64,000 bases of DNA from JACKII01 sp965202745 (GTDB taxonomy: Bacteria; Pseudomonadota; Alphaproteobacteria; Bin95): assembly GCA_965202745.1 (NCBI GenBank), contig CBDBCB010000018.1, positions 1 to 64,000 on the forward strand, read 5' to 3'. The notes under the pieces were generated by a model, which was not told the DNA's origin, ran no database searches, and saw only the letters and a list, made by a program, of their open reading frames with translations. Shown in pieces: positions 55,958 through 64,000 of this stretch. The stretch's first letter is position 1, and every line of letters begins with the position of its first letter. Made by a program: the position numbers and the translations under genes.

Positions 55958-57586
55958 CTATTCCGCCGACGGTAAGACGTAATCCTTAAACTGCTCACGC
56001 AATTGCAGTTTGGACAGCTTGCCCGTGGCCGTATGCGGCAACTCATCGACGAAGGTCACATCGTCCGGCATCCACCATTTGGCGATCTTGCCGTCGAACC
56101 AGGCCAGCATTTCCTCTTTGCTTACGTCCTCGCCAGGCTGCTTCACCACCACCAGCAGAGGCCGCTCGTCCCACCGGGGGTGATAGAGACCGATAACGGC
56201 GGCTTCCTGAACTTTCGGATGTCCGACCGCTATATTTTCCAGGTCGATCGAGCTGATCCACTCGCCACCCGACTTGATCACGTCCTTGATGCGGTCAGTG
56301 ATCCAGATATAGCCGTCGGTGTCGATGGCGACCACGTCGCCCGTACCGAACCAGCCGGGAATACGGTGAGAGGGCGACGGATCGGTATTAAAATAGGCGT
56401 CGATAATCCAAGGCCCACGCACCATCAATTCGCCGACGCTCTCCCCATCCCAGGGCAGTTCCTGGTCGTTCTCGTCGACGATCATCATGTCGACGCCATA
56501 GAGCGGCTGGCCTGCCGATTGCTGCAAGTCCACCTTCGCCTTGCCGGTCAGGTCTTTGAACTTGAACATCGGCGTGTTGACCGTGCCCAGCGGCGACATC
56601 TCGGTCATCCCCCAGGCATGCACGATTTCGACACCATACTGATCCTGGAAAGTCTCCATCATGGCGCGCGGACAGGCCGAGCCGCCGATAACGACGCGTT
56701 GCATGTGCTCCAGCGTGCCATCGGTCGCACGCAAATGGTTGAGCAGACCCAGCCAAACCGCCGGCACCGCTGCTGTCAGCGAGACTTTTTCGCCATCCAG
56801 CAACTCGTGCAGGCTTTTGCCATCCAGGTCACGGCCCGGCATCACCATTTTCGCGCCGACCATGGCGCAGGCATAGGGCAGGCCCCAGGCGTTGACATGA
56901 AACATGGGAACAACCGGCAGCACGGTCTCGCGGGCCGAGATGCCCAGCCCATCCGGCGCGACGGCGGCAAAAGTGTGCAGCAGCGTCGAACGGTGGCTAT
57001 AGAGCGCGCCTTTGGGATTGCCAGTAGTGCCGCTGGTATAGCAAAGCGCCGCCGCATTCCGCTCGTCGAACACCGGCCATGTATAATCGTCGTCCTGGCC
57101 TGCAATCAGTTCCTCAAAGCAGAGCGCATCAGGCAGGACAGACGGCATGTTGGCCCGGTCGCACATGAAAATGATGTTCTTTACCGTCTTGAAGCTGGGC
57201 ACCAGACCAGCGACGAGATCGGCAAAAGAGGTGTCGCAGAAGACGTATTGGTTCTCAGCGTGGTTGACGATATACTCCATCTGCTCCGGGAACAGGCGCG
57301 GGTTGACCGTGTGCGTCACCGCGCCGGTTCCAGCGATGGCGTAATAGGCCTCCAGGTGGCGGTAGGTATTCCAGGCCATGGTTGCAACGCGCTGGCTGGG
57401 CTCAACCCCCAAGGCAAGCAGCGCTTTCGCCAGCTTTTTGGAGCGGCTTTCCGCCTCGCGCCACGTGTAACGGTGAATGCCTTCATCCAGCGTCCGGGAC
57501 ACAATTTCCGTGTCGCCATGATAACGGGCGGCGTGGGTAATGAGGCTGGAGATCAGCAGCGGCTGGTCCATCATGTTGGCAAGCAT
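55958..57586 (-). CDS. AMP-forming acyl-CoA synthetase
   Basis: 542-residue ligase that activates a carboxylic acid to its CoA ester through an acyl-adenylate. The P-loop YTSGTTGNPKG is at 183-193, HAWGMTEMSP is motif A5, GWFGTGDVVAIDTDGYIWITDRIKD carries the ATP aspartate, and the C-terminal Lys is in TATGKLSKLQLRE. Overall like AlkK/DmdB-type medium-chain or methylmercaptopropionate ligases. Intact, single gene. Confidence 0.92.
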   Translation of the reverse strand: MLANMMDQPLLISSLITHAARYHGDTEIVSRTLDEGIHRYTWREAESRSKKLAKALLALGVEPSQRVATMAWNTYRHLEAYYAIAGTGAVTHTVNPRLFPEQMEYIVNHAENQYVFCDTSFADLVAGLVPSFKTVKNIIFMCDRANMPSVLPDALCFEELIAGQDDDYTWPVFDERNAAALCYTSGTTGNPKGALYSHRSTLLHTFAAVAPDGLGISARETVLPVVPMFHVNAWGLPYACAMVGAKMVMPGRDLDGKSLHELLDGEKVSLTAAVPAVWLGLLNHLRATDGTLEHMQRVVIGGSACPRAMMETFQDQYGVEIVHAWGMTEMSPLGTVNTPMFKFKDLTGKAKVDLQQSAGQPLYGVDMMIVDENDQELPWDGESVGELMVRGPWIIDAYFNTDPSPSHRIPGWFGTGDVVAIDTDGYIWITDRIKDVIKSGGEWISSIDLENIAVGHPKVQEAAVIGLYHPRWDERPLLVVVKQPGEDVSKEEMLAWFDGKIAKWWMPDDVTFVDELPHTATGKLSKLQLREQFKDYVLPSAE

Positions 57587-57763
57587 GGGGCGGCGTCCTG
57601 GGCGTTGGCAAAATCTGCTTAGTCGCCGTTATAGATGCCCTGCCCTCTGCCGGACTGCAATAGGCCGGGTCTTCGTTGTACCAAGGGTGGCTTGCGCCCG
57701 AAGGCATGCACGCGGTACTCACTATTGGAACGGTAATGCAAAATCGGCGGCCGGGAGCTGTGT
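57587..57763. other. Gap before the permease genes
   Basis: 177 nt; no gene recognised. GGGAG at 57753-57757 is the ribosome site of the dppB-like start at 57764. Confidence 0.35.
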
Positions 57764-57783
57764 GTGTTTTCCTATCTCATCAA

Positions 57784-58976
57784 CAGGGCAATCGCGCTTC
57801 AAAACCTTTGGATGAGCGTTTTGAGGAAGTCATTGTTCCATCCAGCTTTTTTGAACTTGCCGCGATTTGATCCTTTTGCGGGATTGGCTTTGATGATGCT
57901 CAATGCGATACGCCTCAAGGTAGCAAAGTTTGCGGGTGCGTGGTCTTTTCGTGCGCGGTGCTGGTCGTCGTTCATCACAACGTCGAGGGACCAATGCAAA
58001 CTGTTCTCGATCTGCCAGTGTCCGCGGATCAATATGGCGGCGGCCTGAGTGGTGTGTTGTCTGGAGAACAGGTAAAGCCGCTCGGACTGGCTGGATTTGT
58101 CACCTACTGTTCGCTTGGATACGACGTGGACAAAGGCCTTTGGATGCGGCCAGTTATGGATGTCTATGAGATACTGCGGCACATCGTAGACGCGATATGA
58201 TCGCTCCTCGACGCGGCCATGATCAGCATCAATAGTTTCGTATTCATCAATGTAATCAGTATCCTGGTCTTCCACAAAGGCCCGTACATCGGCCAGCATG
58301 TCGCCTTGGTTGCCCTTGAGTTGCAGGCAGTAATCGCCGCCCTCTTGCACGATCAATTCACAGGTCTCTCGTTGGCAATGCAGCGCGTCGGCGGTAATGG
58401 TGATGCCGCAGATATCAAGCATCCGGATCAGTTTGCGCAGTGCCAATATCTCGCCACCACCCTTGGCGCTTTCGGCGATTCCGAGGGTCAGACGCGCGCC
58501 GTGAGCAAACGCCGTTACAATGTTCATATTCGACCGCTCGGCTGCCGCATCGAAGCTGCGCCGCATCTCCTTGCCATCGATAGCGATTGCTGGCTCATCC
58601 GCCGTCCCGGCTGCAAAGTCAGCGCGAAACTTGTCGAAAAACGCCTGAAAGCTCGTCGGCTTCATCACGCGGAACAGGCGTGAATACGCGTCATGGCAGG
58701 GAATGCCATGGGGCAATTCGAGGAACGCGCGCAAGAAATCTTCCTTCATCTGCCCGAAAAGCTCCATGTCGACCGCCGTCTCACCGCCGCAAAGGGCACA
58801 TAAAAGGCTGATCGTCATCAGATCACAGAACTTGTGGCGCGGTGCGTTGCCGTTACGTGGATCGTCCATATCATTGAAATAGCTGGTCAATGTAGGCATT
58901 TTGAGACTCCATCAAGTGATGGAACTCCAAGAATCCAAGTATCAACCGAAGTCAAACTTTAAGCGCGATTGCCCTG
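57784..58976 (-). mobile_element. ISAs1-family insertion sequence
   Basis: 1,193 nt with perfect terminal inverted repeats CAGGGCAATCGCGCTT at both ends (57784 and, inverted, ending at 58976). Carries one intact transposase gene. No clear target duplication; the right flank has about a dozen extra bases compared with an intact permease. Confidence 0.92.
57799..58899 (-). CDS. ISAs1-family transposase
   Basis: 366-residue DDE transposase. DDPRNGNAPRHKFCDLMTI and SRLFRVMKPTSFQAFF at the N-terminus, AIAIDGKEMRRSF with the first Asp, ITADALHCQRET with the second, and RGHWQIENSLHWSLDVVMNDD with the Glu. Complete frame and near the full ISAs1 length, so the element may still be active. Confidence 0.93.
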   Translation of the reverse strand: MPTLTSYFNDMDDPRNGNAPRHKFCDLMTISLLCALCGGETAVDMELFGQMKEDFLRAFLELPHGIPCHDAYSRLFRVMKPTSFQAFFDKFRADFAAGTADEPAIAIDGKEMRRSFDAAAERSNMNIVTAFAHGARLTLGIAESAKGGGEILALRKLIRMLDICGITITADALHCQRETCELIVQEGGDYCLQLKGNQGDMLADVRAFVEDQDTDYIDEYETIDADHGRVEERSYRVYDVPQYLIDIHNWPHPKAFVHVVSKRTVGDKSSQSERLYLFSRQHTTQAAAILIRGHWQIENSLHWSLDVVMNDDQHRARKDHAPANFATLRRIALSIIKANPAKGSNRGKFKKAGWNNDFLKTLIQRF

Positions 58977-59950
58977 ATCGGCAGCTAACGGATATTGTGG
59001 TCGACTTTGGTGATGCTGGCAGTATCGCTGATTTCGTTCGTCCTGTTTGCCTTTGTCGGCGATCCGATCAGCAATTTGGTCGGCCAGGACACGACCATTG
59101 AAGAGCGCGAAATCATTAGCCAGTCCCTCGGACTGAACGATCCATTCTATATCCAGTTCCTTCATTTTGTCGGCAATGTCATTCAAGGTGATTTTGGCCA
59201 GAGCTGGTTCTGGAAAAAGCCCGTGCACGAGCTGATTGGCAGCCGCCTGCCCGTCACACTGGAACTGGTGCTGGTCTCTGCCGTGCTCGCCATGGCCATG
59301 GGCATGCTGCTGGGCGTGATTACAACAATCCACCGGCGGCACTGGGCGGCCAAGCTGCTGCTGACCGTATCGCTGGTCGGGGTGTCGCTGCCGACCTTCC
59401 TGATCGGCATCGGCTTGATTTACCTGTTCTCCGTTATTTTGGGCTGGCTGCCGTCGTTCGGACGCGGTGAGACCGCAGACCTGGGGTTCCTGAATACCAG
59501 CCTTCTGACAACCGATGGCTGGGCCCACATCATCATGCCAGCGGTGACGCTATCGCTTTTCCAGATGACCCTGGTCCTGCGCCTTGTGCGGACCGAGATG
59601 CTGGAGACGCTGCAGACCGACTTCATCAAGTTCGCCCGGGCTCGGGGATTGGGCCTACGTTCGGTCTACTACCGGCATGCGCTGCGCAACACGATGGTGC
59701 CTGTGATCACCATTGCCGGCCTGAATATCGGCATTCTGGTGGCGTTCTCGATCATCACAGAGACGGTATTCCAGTATACGGGCGTTGGGCTGATGTTCCT
59801 GAAAGCGGTGGAGCTGGTCGATATTCCCGTGATGTCGGCCTACTTGATGCTGGTAGCCCTGATTTTCGTCACCATCAATTTTATCGTCGACGTGCTGTAT
59901 TTCGTGGTTGATTCGCGCCTGCGCACGCAAACGTCCTGAGCGGTCCTGTC

Positions 59951-60860
59951 GTGCAAGAAAAAGAGCAATCACGCCTGCGTGTCTTCCTGGACAGTGACCT
60001 GCTGCACAGCTTCAAGCGCTCGCCCATCGCGATATGCGCAATGGTAGCAACAATCCTGTGTTTTGGCGTCGCCCTGTTTGCACCATTAATCTCTCCCCAT
60101 TGCGTAGAGCCCGTTTGTCTGGACCTGATGAATGGCCTGACGCCGCCGGTCTGGTCTGAGTACGGCGTGCCGGAGTTCGTACTCGGCACTGACGAGCAAG
60201 GCCGGGATATCCTGTCGGCAATCTTCCATGCCTCGCGCATTTCCCTGGTCGTTGGCTTCGCTGCGGTCGGCTTCGGTATGATTTTGGGCGTCAGCCTGGG
60301 CGTGATCGCCGGCTATTTCGGCGGCTGGATCGACGCGCTGATCATGCGCCTCGCCGATATGCAATTGACCTTCCCCAGCATTCTGGTGGCCTTGCTGATC
60401 GCTGGCGTGGTGCGGTCTATTTTGGTTGATCTGGCAGACAGGAACATTCTGACCGGTGTAACCTTCGATAATGTCGCCGTCTTCGTGCTGGTAATCGCCA
60501 TCGGCCTGTCGGACTGGCCGCGCTTCGCCCGCGTCACCCGTGGCGCAACCATGGTGGAACTGAGCAAGGGCTACGTCTCAGCAGCGCGGGTCCTGGGCTT
60601 GCCGGCCGCACGAATTATGGCAAAGCATGTGCTACCTAACCTGATGGGCCCCGTCCTGGTCATCGCCACCCTGGGCCTGGCGCTGGCAATCATTGCGGAG
60701 GCTACCTTGTCCTTCTTGGGCGTGGGCGTGTCGCCGACCAACCCGTCACTGGTACCCTGATCAACATTGGCAACGAGTACCTGTTTTCCGGCGAGTGGTG
60801 GATAACGTTCTTCCCGGCGATTGTCTGCGCGATGCCCTTAACCCCAAATTGCGGCGGTAG
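59951..60860 (+). pseudogene. DppC-type ABC permease, frameshift and deletion near the end
   Basis: Partner permease of the DppB-like gene, starting GTG 11 nt after its stop. RSPIAICAMVATILCFGVALFAP, GTDEQGRDILSAIFHASRISL and EAA loop LSKGYVSAARVLGLPAARIMAKHVLPN are intact. Near 60755 one G is missing (VSPTNPSL-GTLINIGNEYLFSGEWW). About 15 codons are then lost between FFP and the true C-terminus DCLRDALNPKLRR, whose TAG is 60858-60860. No binding protein or ATPase genes follow. Confidence 0.85.
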
Positions 60861-61036
60861 GGGCCTGAAAGGCACCGGAATTTCATGCCACCGGCAAATT
60901 TGATTTAAAACAGTATTTATCCAATTTCTCACCGCCCCTATACAGTTCCCTCTTAACTTCCAGGCTATACATTCCCAAGTAATGGGGATGAGAGGCGGGC
61001 ATCCTACCCGGTAGCAATGATGTGGAGGAATTGGCG
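60861..61036. promoter_or_regulatory. AT-rich upstream region
   Basis: Marked drop in GC between 60890 and 60970 ahead of the small gene at 61037. GGAGGAA at 61024-61030 is its ribosome site. A promoter is likely, though boxes cannot be fixed. Confidence 0.4.
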
Positions 61037-61324
61037 ATGTTACGTCAAATTTATCCCGATGGTATTACCAACGTAACTTTTACTGGTGGTATGGTGCGGA
61101 TTAACTTAGCGTCCCTGAAAGCAGGTGCATCGGGCGGCCAGGAACCGCCGATGGAAATTCACGAAAGAGTCGTGCTGACCCCACAAGCTTTCCTTCGCTC
61201 GATGCGCCTGTTGGAAGACATCATGAAAAAGATGGCGGACGCAGGAGTCTATAACACTGCCACAACACCAGAAGCACCCCGCCAAAACAATGACAAAGCC
61301 TTAAGAATTGATGCAGTGCATTAA
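61037..61324 (+). CDS. Small conserved-looking protein of unknown function
   Basis: 95 residues: MLRQIYPDGITNVTFTGGMVRINLASLK, then HERVVLTPQAFLRSMRLLEDIMKKMADAG and a polar tail. The layout (a beta strand with VRINL, then RVVLTPQAFL and a helix) is vaguely like DUF3467-type proteins; I would not rely on it. Strong ribosome site 6-7 nt upstream, soluble, intact. Confidence 0.65.
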   Translation: MLRQIYPDGITNVTFTGGMVRINLASLKAGASGGQEPPMEIHERVVLTPQAFLRSMRLLEDIMKKMADAGVYNTATTPEAPRQNNDKALRIDAVH

Positions 61325-61351
61325 GAGCTAACAGGTGGTCTGATCGAACCG

Positions 61352-61897
61352 CTAGCTGCCGCGCTGGGGTACGTGTTCCAGCAGACGGGGCATGACCTCG
61401 ACAAAATTACAGGGCCGGAAACGGTTGTCGAGCTGATAGGCCAGGATATCATCCCAACCGTCCTTTACCGCCCCTGTGGAGCCCGGCAATGCGAACAGGT
61501 AAGTGCCGCCGGCCACCCCGGCAGTCGCCCGGCTCTGCATGGTGGAGGTGCCAATCTTCTGGTAGCTGATCCAGCGGAAAACTTCACCAAAGCCCGCGAT
61601 CTCTTTCTCATAGACGCTGGCAAATGCTTCCGGCGTGACATCGCGTCCAGTGACGCCGGTACCACCGGTAGAAATCACACAATCAATTGCAGGGTCAGCA
61701 ATCCATGCCCGCAACTGGGCGGCGATATCAGTCACTTCGTCCGTGACGATCACCCGTGCCGCCACTTGGTGCCCGGCGGCCTCTATGCGCTGGCCCAGCG
61801 TATCCCCAGAGCGGTCATCCGCCAGGGTTCGCGTGTCGGAGACCGTCATCACCGCAATATTCACCGGGACAAAGGGCCGGGATTCATCAATAGGCAT
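61352..61897 (-). CDS. moaB: Molybdenum cofactor biosynthesis protein (MoaB/MogA)
   Basis: 181-residue MPT adenylyltransferase-type protein. VNIAVMTVSDTRTLADDRSGD at the start and CVISTGGTGVTGRDVTPEA (GGTG loop) are the hallmarks, followed by LFALPGSTGAVKDGWDDIL. The start at 61897 follows GGAGA and overlaps the slt stop by 11 nt. Serves molybdoenzymes elsewhere in the genome. Intact. Confidence 0.93.
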   Translation of the reverse strand: MPIDESRPFVPVNIAVMTVSDTRTLADDRSGDTLGQRIEAAGHQVAARVIVTDEVTDIAAQLRAWIADPAIDCVISTGGTGVTGRDVTPEAFASVYEKEIAGFGEVFRWISYQKIGTSTMQSRATAGVAGGTYLFALPGSTGAVKDGWDDILAYQLDNRFRPCNFVEVMPRLLEHVPQRGS

Positions 61898-63719
61898 TGG
61901 GACGATCTCCTGCCAGTTCCACACCAGAGCCATCAAGTGCTACATATTTTGGCCAGCCGCCCCGCACCAGTTGGTCCAGCGATGGCGTCGGCTGGCCGAA
62001 ACGCGATCTGTAGGCCCAGAAATTGGCCATCACCCGCTCAACAAACAACCGAGTTTCCAACAGGGGCAGGGTTTCGATGAACATCAGCGGGTCGTTCGAC
62101 AGCCTGCCGCTCTTACCCCACCGCTTCAGGTTACCGACCCCGGCATTGTAGGCCGCCAATAGCCGGAAAAGATCCTGGCCCACATGGCCCTTGCGCATGA
62201 GATAGCGCAGGTAGCGCTGGCCCAGGGCCAAATTCATCGGCGGCTCGTAAAGGAAATCCCGCGACTTGCCGCTGAACCGCTTCTCGCCAGCGATATAGTT
62301 TGCAGTCTGGGGCATTAATTGCATCAGCCCGCGGGCTCCGGCACTGCTGGTTGCGCGGGGGTTGAAGACCGACTCTTGCCGGACAAAGGCCCAGATCAGA
62401 GCATCATCAACGGTGCGGCCTTCGTCAGGCTGCCATTCGGGCTGCGGATACAAGGCAGCGGCCGGTGGATTGAGGCTGAACCCAGCGGACAAACGGAACG
62501 CGCCGCGGACCGCTGCCTGCGGCAAGCCCAGATAGCCTGCAACGCGAGTAATGGTGCCTGTCAGCTTGGAACCGGCATCGCCCAGGAACTGCAGCAATTC
62601 TTCGTCGGCACGCCTAATCTCGCCCACTTGAACCAGAGCCAGCGCCCGCAGGCAGCCTTTCTGTCCAAGCATCTTGTTGAGATCACCATTTTTCGGGGTA
62701 ACGGCCCGCCATTCATCCGGGACGGACAGGCCCAGTTTTGCGTGCGCCAACTGCCCGTAAAACGTAAACCTGTACTGGGTAGCCACTAACCGCCATCGCT
62801 TTGCGCCGGCGAGATCACCGGCCTTGTCAAGCGACCGGGCCGCCCAAAAGGCGCCGGCGGATTTGTTCCAGTCTCCCGCGTGCGGCGAGTCGGCATGCCG
62901 TCTAAAATAATCGGCGGCCTGGCGGTATTGCCCCAATTGGAACGCGGCCAGACCCGCGACCCAGTCCGGCAGCGAGGTGGAACTGCGGGAACGGTTGGCG
63001 GCCGAACCAGCCAAATGCAGTGCCGACGCAGCGTCCTTGCGCAACAAATAGCCGAAGGCAACCTTGGCCCGCAGGCGATCGCTCGGACCGGCAGCCAGAG
63101 AGGACGTTTTGATCGTCTCTTCTGCTGCGCTCAGTTTGCCTCGTGAAATAAGCTTCAGGATCGGAGCCGCCAACACCCGGTCGGTAGCGACCGCGGAGGG
63201 CGAAACCTTGATCTTCTCGCCCAGGAACTGACGGAGATGCTCCTTGCCATGCACAGGCAGTTTCAGGGCTGGCGCATCCGTCGGCATACGGCGATGGCCG
63301 AGCATATAAATACGGTAAGCGCCTGGGTGGTCGGCATACCGCAGCAGCCAATGGGCAAGCTCGTCATACCCTGCCCGGTATTTCGTCGGATGCATCAGGC
63401 GCTGAAATCGCACATGACCTAACAGAAGGTTGCTGTCCAAGCGGCGGATCAACCAGTTCGCGTCAAACCAGCGGCCATCGCGTTGCAACTCGAATATCTG
63501 GCGGTAGAGGGCCTCATCCTGGCCGGACAATGGCTTCCAGGCTGAATCGATTGCCGGCGCAGCTGCCCCCGAGTGCTGGTAGCTTTCGGGCTTGGGCGGG
63601 GGGATTGGGCTAGTAGCCACCGCCGTCGAGCAGACGAGCGCACCCAAGCCGCCAAGCAATGCCTGGCGGGCACCTAAACTGATTTTGTTCAGGAACGTTA
63701 GAGTAATTGGCCTCTGCAC
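61887..63719 (-). CDS. slt: Soluble lytic murein transglycosylase
   Basis: 610-residue periplasmic enzyme that cleaves peptidoglycan to 1,6-anhydro-muropeptides. N-terminal signal (ARQALLGGLGALVCSTAVA), long alpha-superhelical domain, then the SLT domain: catalytic Glu in FVRQESVFNPRATSSAGARG, LMQLMPQTA, and AAYNAGVGNLKRW. Typical Slt70 length. Coupled to moaB. Intact. Confidence 0.93.
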   Translation of the reverse strand: MQRPITLTFLNKISLGARQALLGGLGALVCSTAVATSPIPPPKPESYQHSGAAAPAIDSAWKPLSGQDEALYRQIFELQRDGRWFDANWLIRRLDSNLLLGHVRFQRLMHPTKYRAGYDELAHWLLRYADHPGAYRIYMLGHRRMPTDAPALKLPVHGKEHLRQFLGEKIKVSPSAVATDRVLAAPILKLISRGKLSAAEETIKTSSLAAGPSDRLRAKVAFGYLLRKDAASALHLAGSAANRSRSSTSLPDWVAGLAAFQLGQYRQAADYFRRHADSPHAGDWNKSAGAFWAARSLDKAGDLAGAKRWRLVATQYRFTFYGQLAHAKLGLSVPDEWRAVTPKNGDLNKMLGQKGCLRALALVQVGEIRRADEELLQFLGDAGSKLTGTITRVAGYLGLPQAAVRGAFRLSAGFSLNPPAAALYPQPEWQPDEGRTVDDALIWAFVRQESVFNPRATSSAGARGLMQLMPQTANYIAGEKRFSGKSRDFLYEPPMNLALGQRYLRYLMRKGHVGQDLFRLLAAYNAGVGNLKRWGKSGRLSNDPLMFIETLPLLETRLFVERVMANFWAYRSRFGQPTPSLDQLVRGGWPKYVALDGSGVELAGDRPNAY

Positions 63720-63797
63720 GCTGCCGTCCGTGGGTTGGATTGAAGCACTTGCTTACAGCATTTTGGGCTTGGCGATAACCCCTTGTTAGCGAGCGTC

Positions 63798-64000
63798 TCA
63801 GCCAAGCCGCTCGCTCACCGATTGAAGGTCTTGCCATGCCTCTCTTTTTTGGGCTGGCGAACGTAGAAGATAGGCTGGATGAAACGTCGCCATAGCAGGG
63901 ATTGGCGTCTCCGCTCCATCCAAAGCCACCTCGTACCAGCGGCCCCGCAGGCGCATAATGCCCTCGGTTCGCTGCAGCAACGTCTTGGCTGCTGCGCCCC
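63798..64000 (-). CDS. Uracil-DNA glycosylase (type 4/5), C-terminal end
   Basis: About 67 residues remain within the window: AAKTLLQRTEGIMRLRGRWYEVAL, then TFHPAYLLRSPAQKREAWQDLQ and a stop at 63798. The HPAYLLR motif with its active-site His and the preceding G-x-W block are those of the Fe-S type-4 uracil-DNA glycosylases. The remainder continues beyond the window. Confidence 0.85.
   Translation of the reverse strand, partial: GAAAKTLLQRTEGIMRLRGRWYEVALDGAETPIPAMATFHPAYLLRSPAQKREAWQDLQSVSERLG

Larger units (their letters stand above)
57764..59939 (+). pseudogene. DppB-type ABC permease, interrupted by ISAs1
   Basis: Oligopeptide/dipeptide-type inner-membrane permease. The start GTG at 57764 gives MFSYLINR and is cut by the IS at 57784. 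After the element the frame resumes RILWSTLVMLAVSLISFVLFAFVGDP (about 58989) and runs intact to 59939. It passes LTVSLVGVSLPTFLIGI and the EAA loop FIKFARARGLGLRSVYYRHALRN that contacts the ATPase. A TTG at 58995 could give a slightly shortened product, but its promoter and true start are separated. Followed by the dppC-like gene. Confidence 0.85.

Overview
The window is about 60% GC. Its gene content points to an alphaproteobacterium: a DUF1491 protein, a DUF2927 lipoprotein, a single-chain biotin-dependent carboxylase and dense acyl-CoA, amidase and amidohydrolase gene sets. The lineage is inferred from content only; there is no rRNA or tRNA gene. Some twenty genes are broken by frameshifts, in-frame amber codons, microhomology deletions or insertion sequences, while genes such as leuB, moaB, slt, msrB and the acyl-CoA genes are intact. 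This fits a genome in active decay, for instance a host-associated or bottlenecked lineage. Single-base indels in G runs could partly be assembly errors, but the IS insertions, deletions and nonsense codons are harder to explain that way.

Layout. 1-5900: amidohydrolase (frameshifted, cut by the window edge), amidase, inositol-phosphatase-like enzyme, an orphan protein resembling the N-terminal domain of nitrile hydratase beta, a 2-hydroxyacid dehydrogenase and an SDR. 6075-7665: a two-gene unit whose second gene is a UGSC-family selenoprotein. Its in-frame TGA is followed at the right distance by a SECIS-like hairpin. 7698-9187: DUF2927 lipoprotein and a truncated gmhA that ends at a sharp junction with a truncated phage-type S24 repressor. 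9811-14803: remains of a C-P lyase cluster (phnJ 5'-truncated, phnK deleted internally, phnL and phnM intact, a second phnM-like gene broken, DUF1045 2H phosphoesterase). 14816-16885: msrB / TauD-like / hydrolase operon. 17001-19209: SulP-STAS-cyclic-nucleotide-domain transporter, broken. 19957-22396: DUF1491, amidohydrolase, SDR. 22527-27059: one-chain biotin carboxylase-BCCP-carboxyltransferase, split by an IS3 element.

27263-36080: PEP-CTERM-like protein, a TfdA-like dioxygenase with an amber codon, two IS481 copies bracketing an LLM flavin monooxygenase, an AtzG-like/amidase pair, VOC protein and secreted cyclase. 36253-39801: crotonase, GIY-YIG-like protein, acyl-CoA dehydrogenase and CoA transferase in one operon. 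39798-43216: broken glutamate dehydrogenase, VOC protein, fumarylacetoacetase. 43263-52057: IS481 copy 3 cutting an arylsulfotransferase, broken GMC oxidoreductase, orphan LivH, asparaginase, leuB, and IS481 copy 4 shuffled into a methyltransferase gene. 52078-60860: decayed cytochrome b561, YceI and CDF transporter genes, intact GT4 and acyl-CoA synthetase, and a dipeptide-type permease pair broken by ISAs1 and deletions. 61037-64000: small unknown gene, moaB, slt and the end of a uracil-DNA glycosylase.

Three further signals stand out: long perfect inverted repeats (19-23 bp arms) at or in broken genes, which look like template-switch products; dispersed intergenic palindromic units; and four IS481 copies, each inactivated by different lesions.
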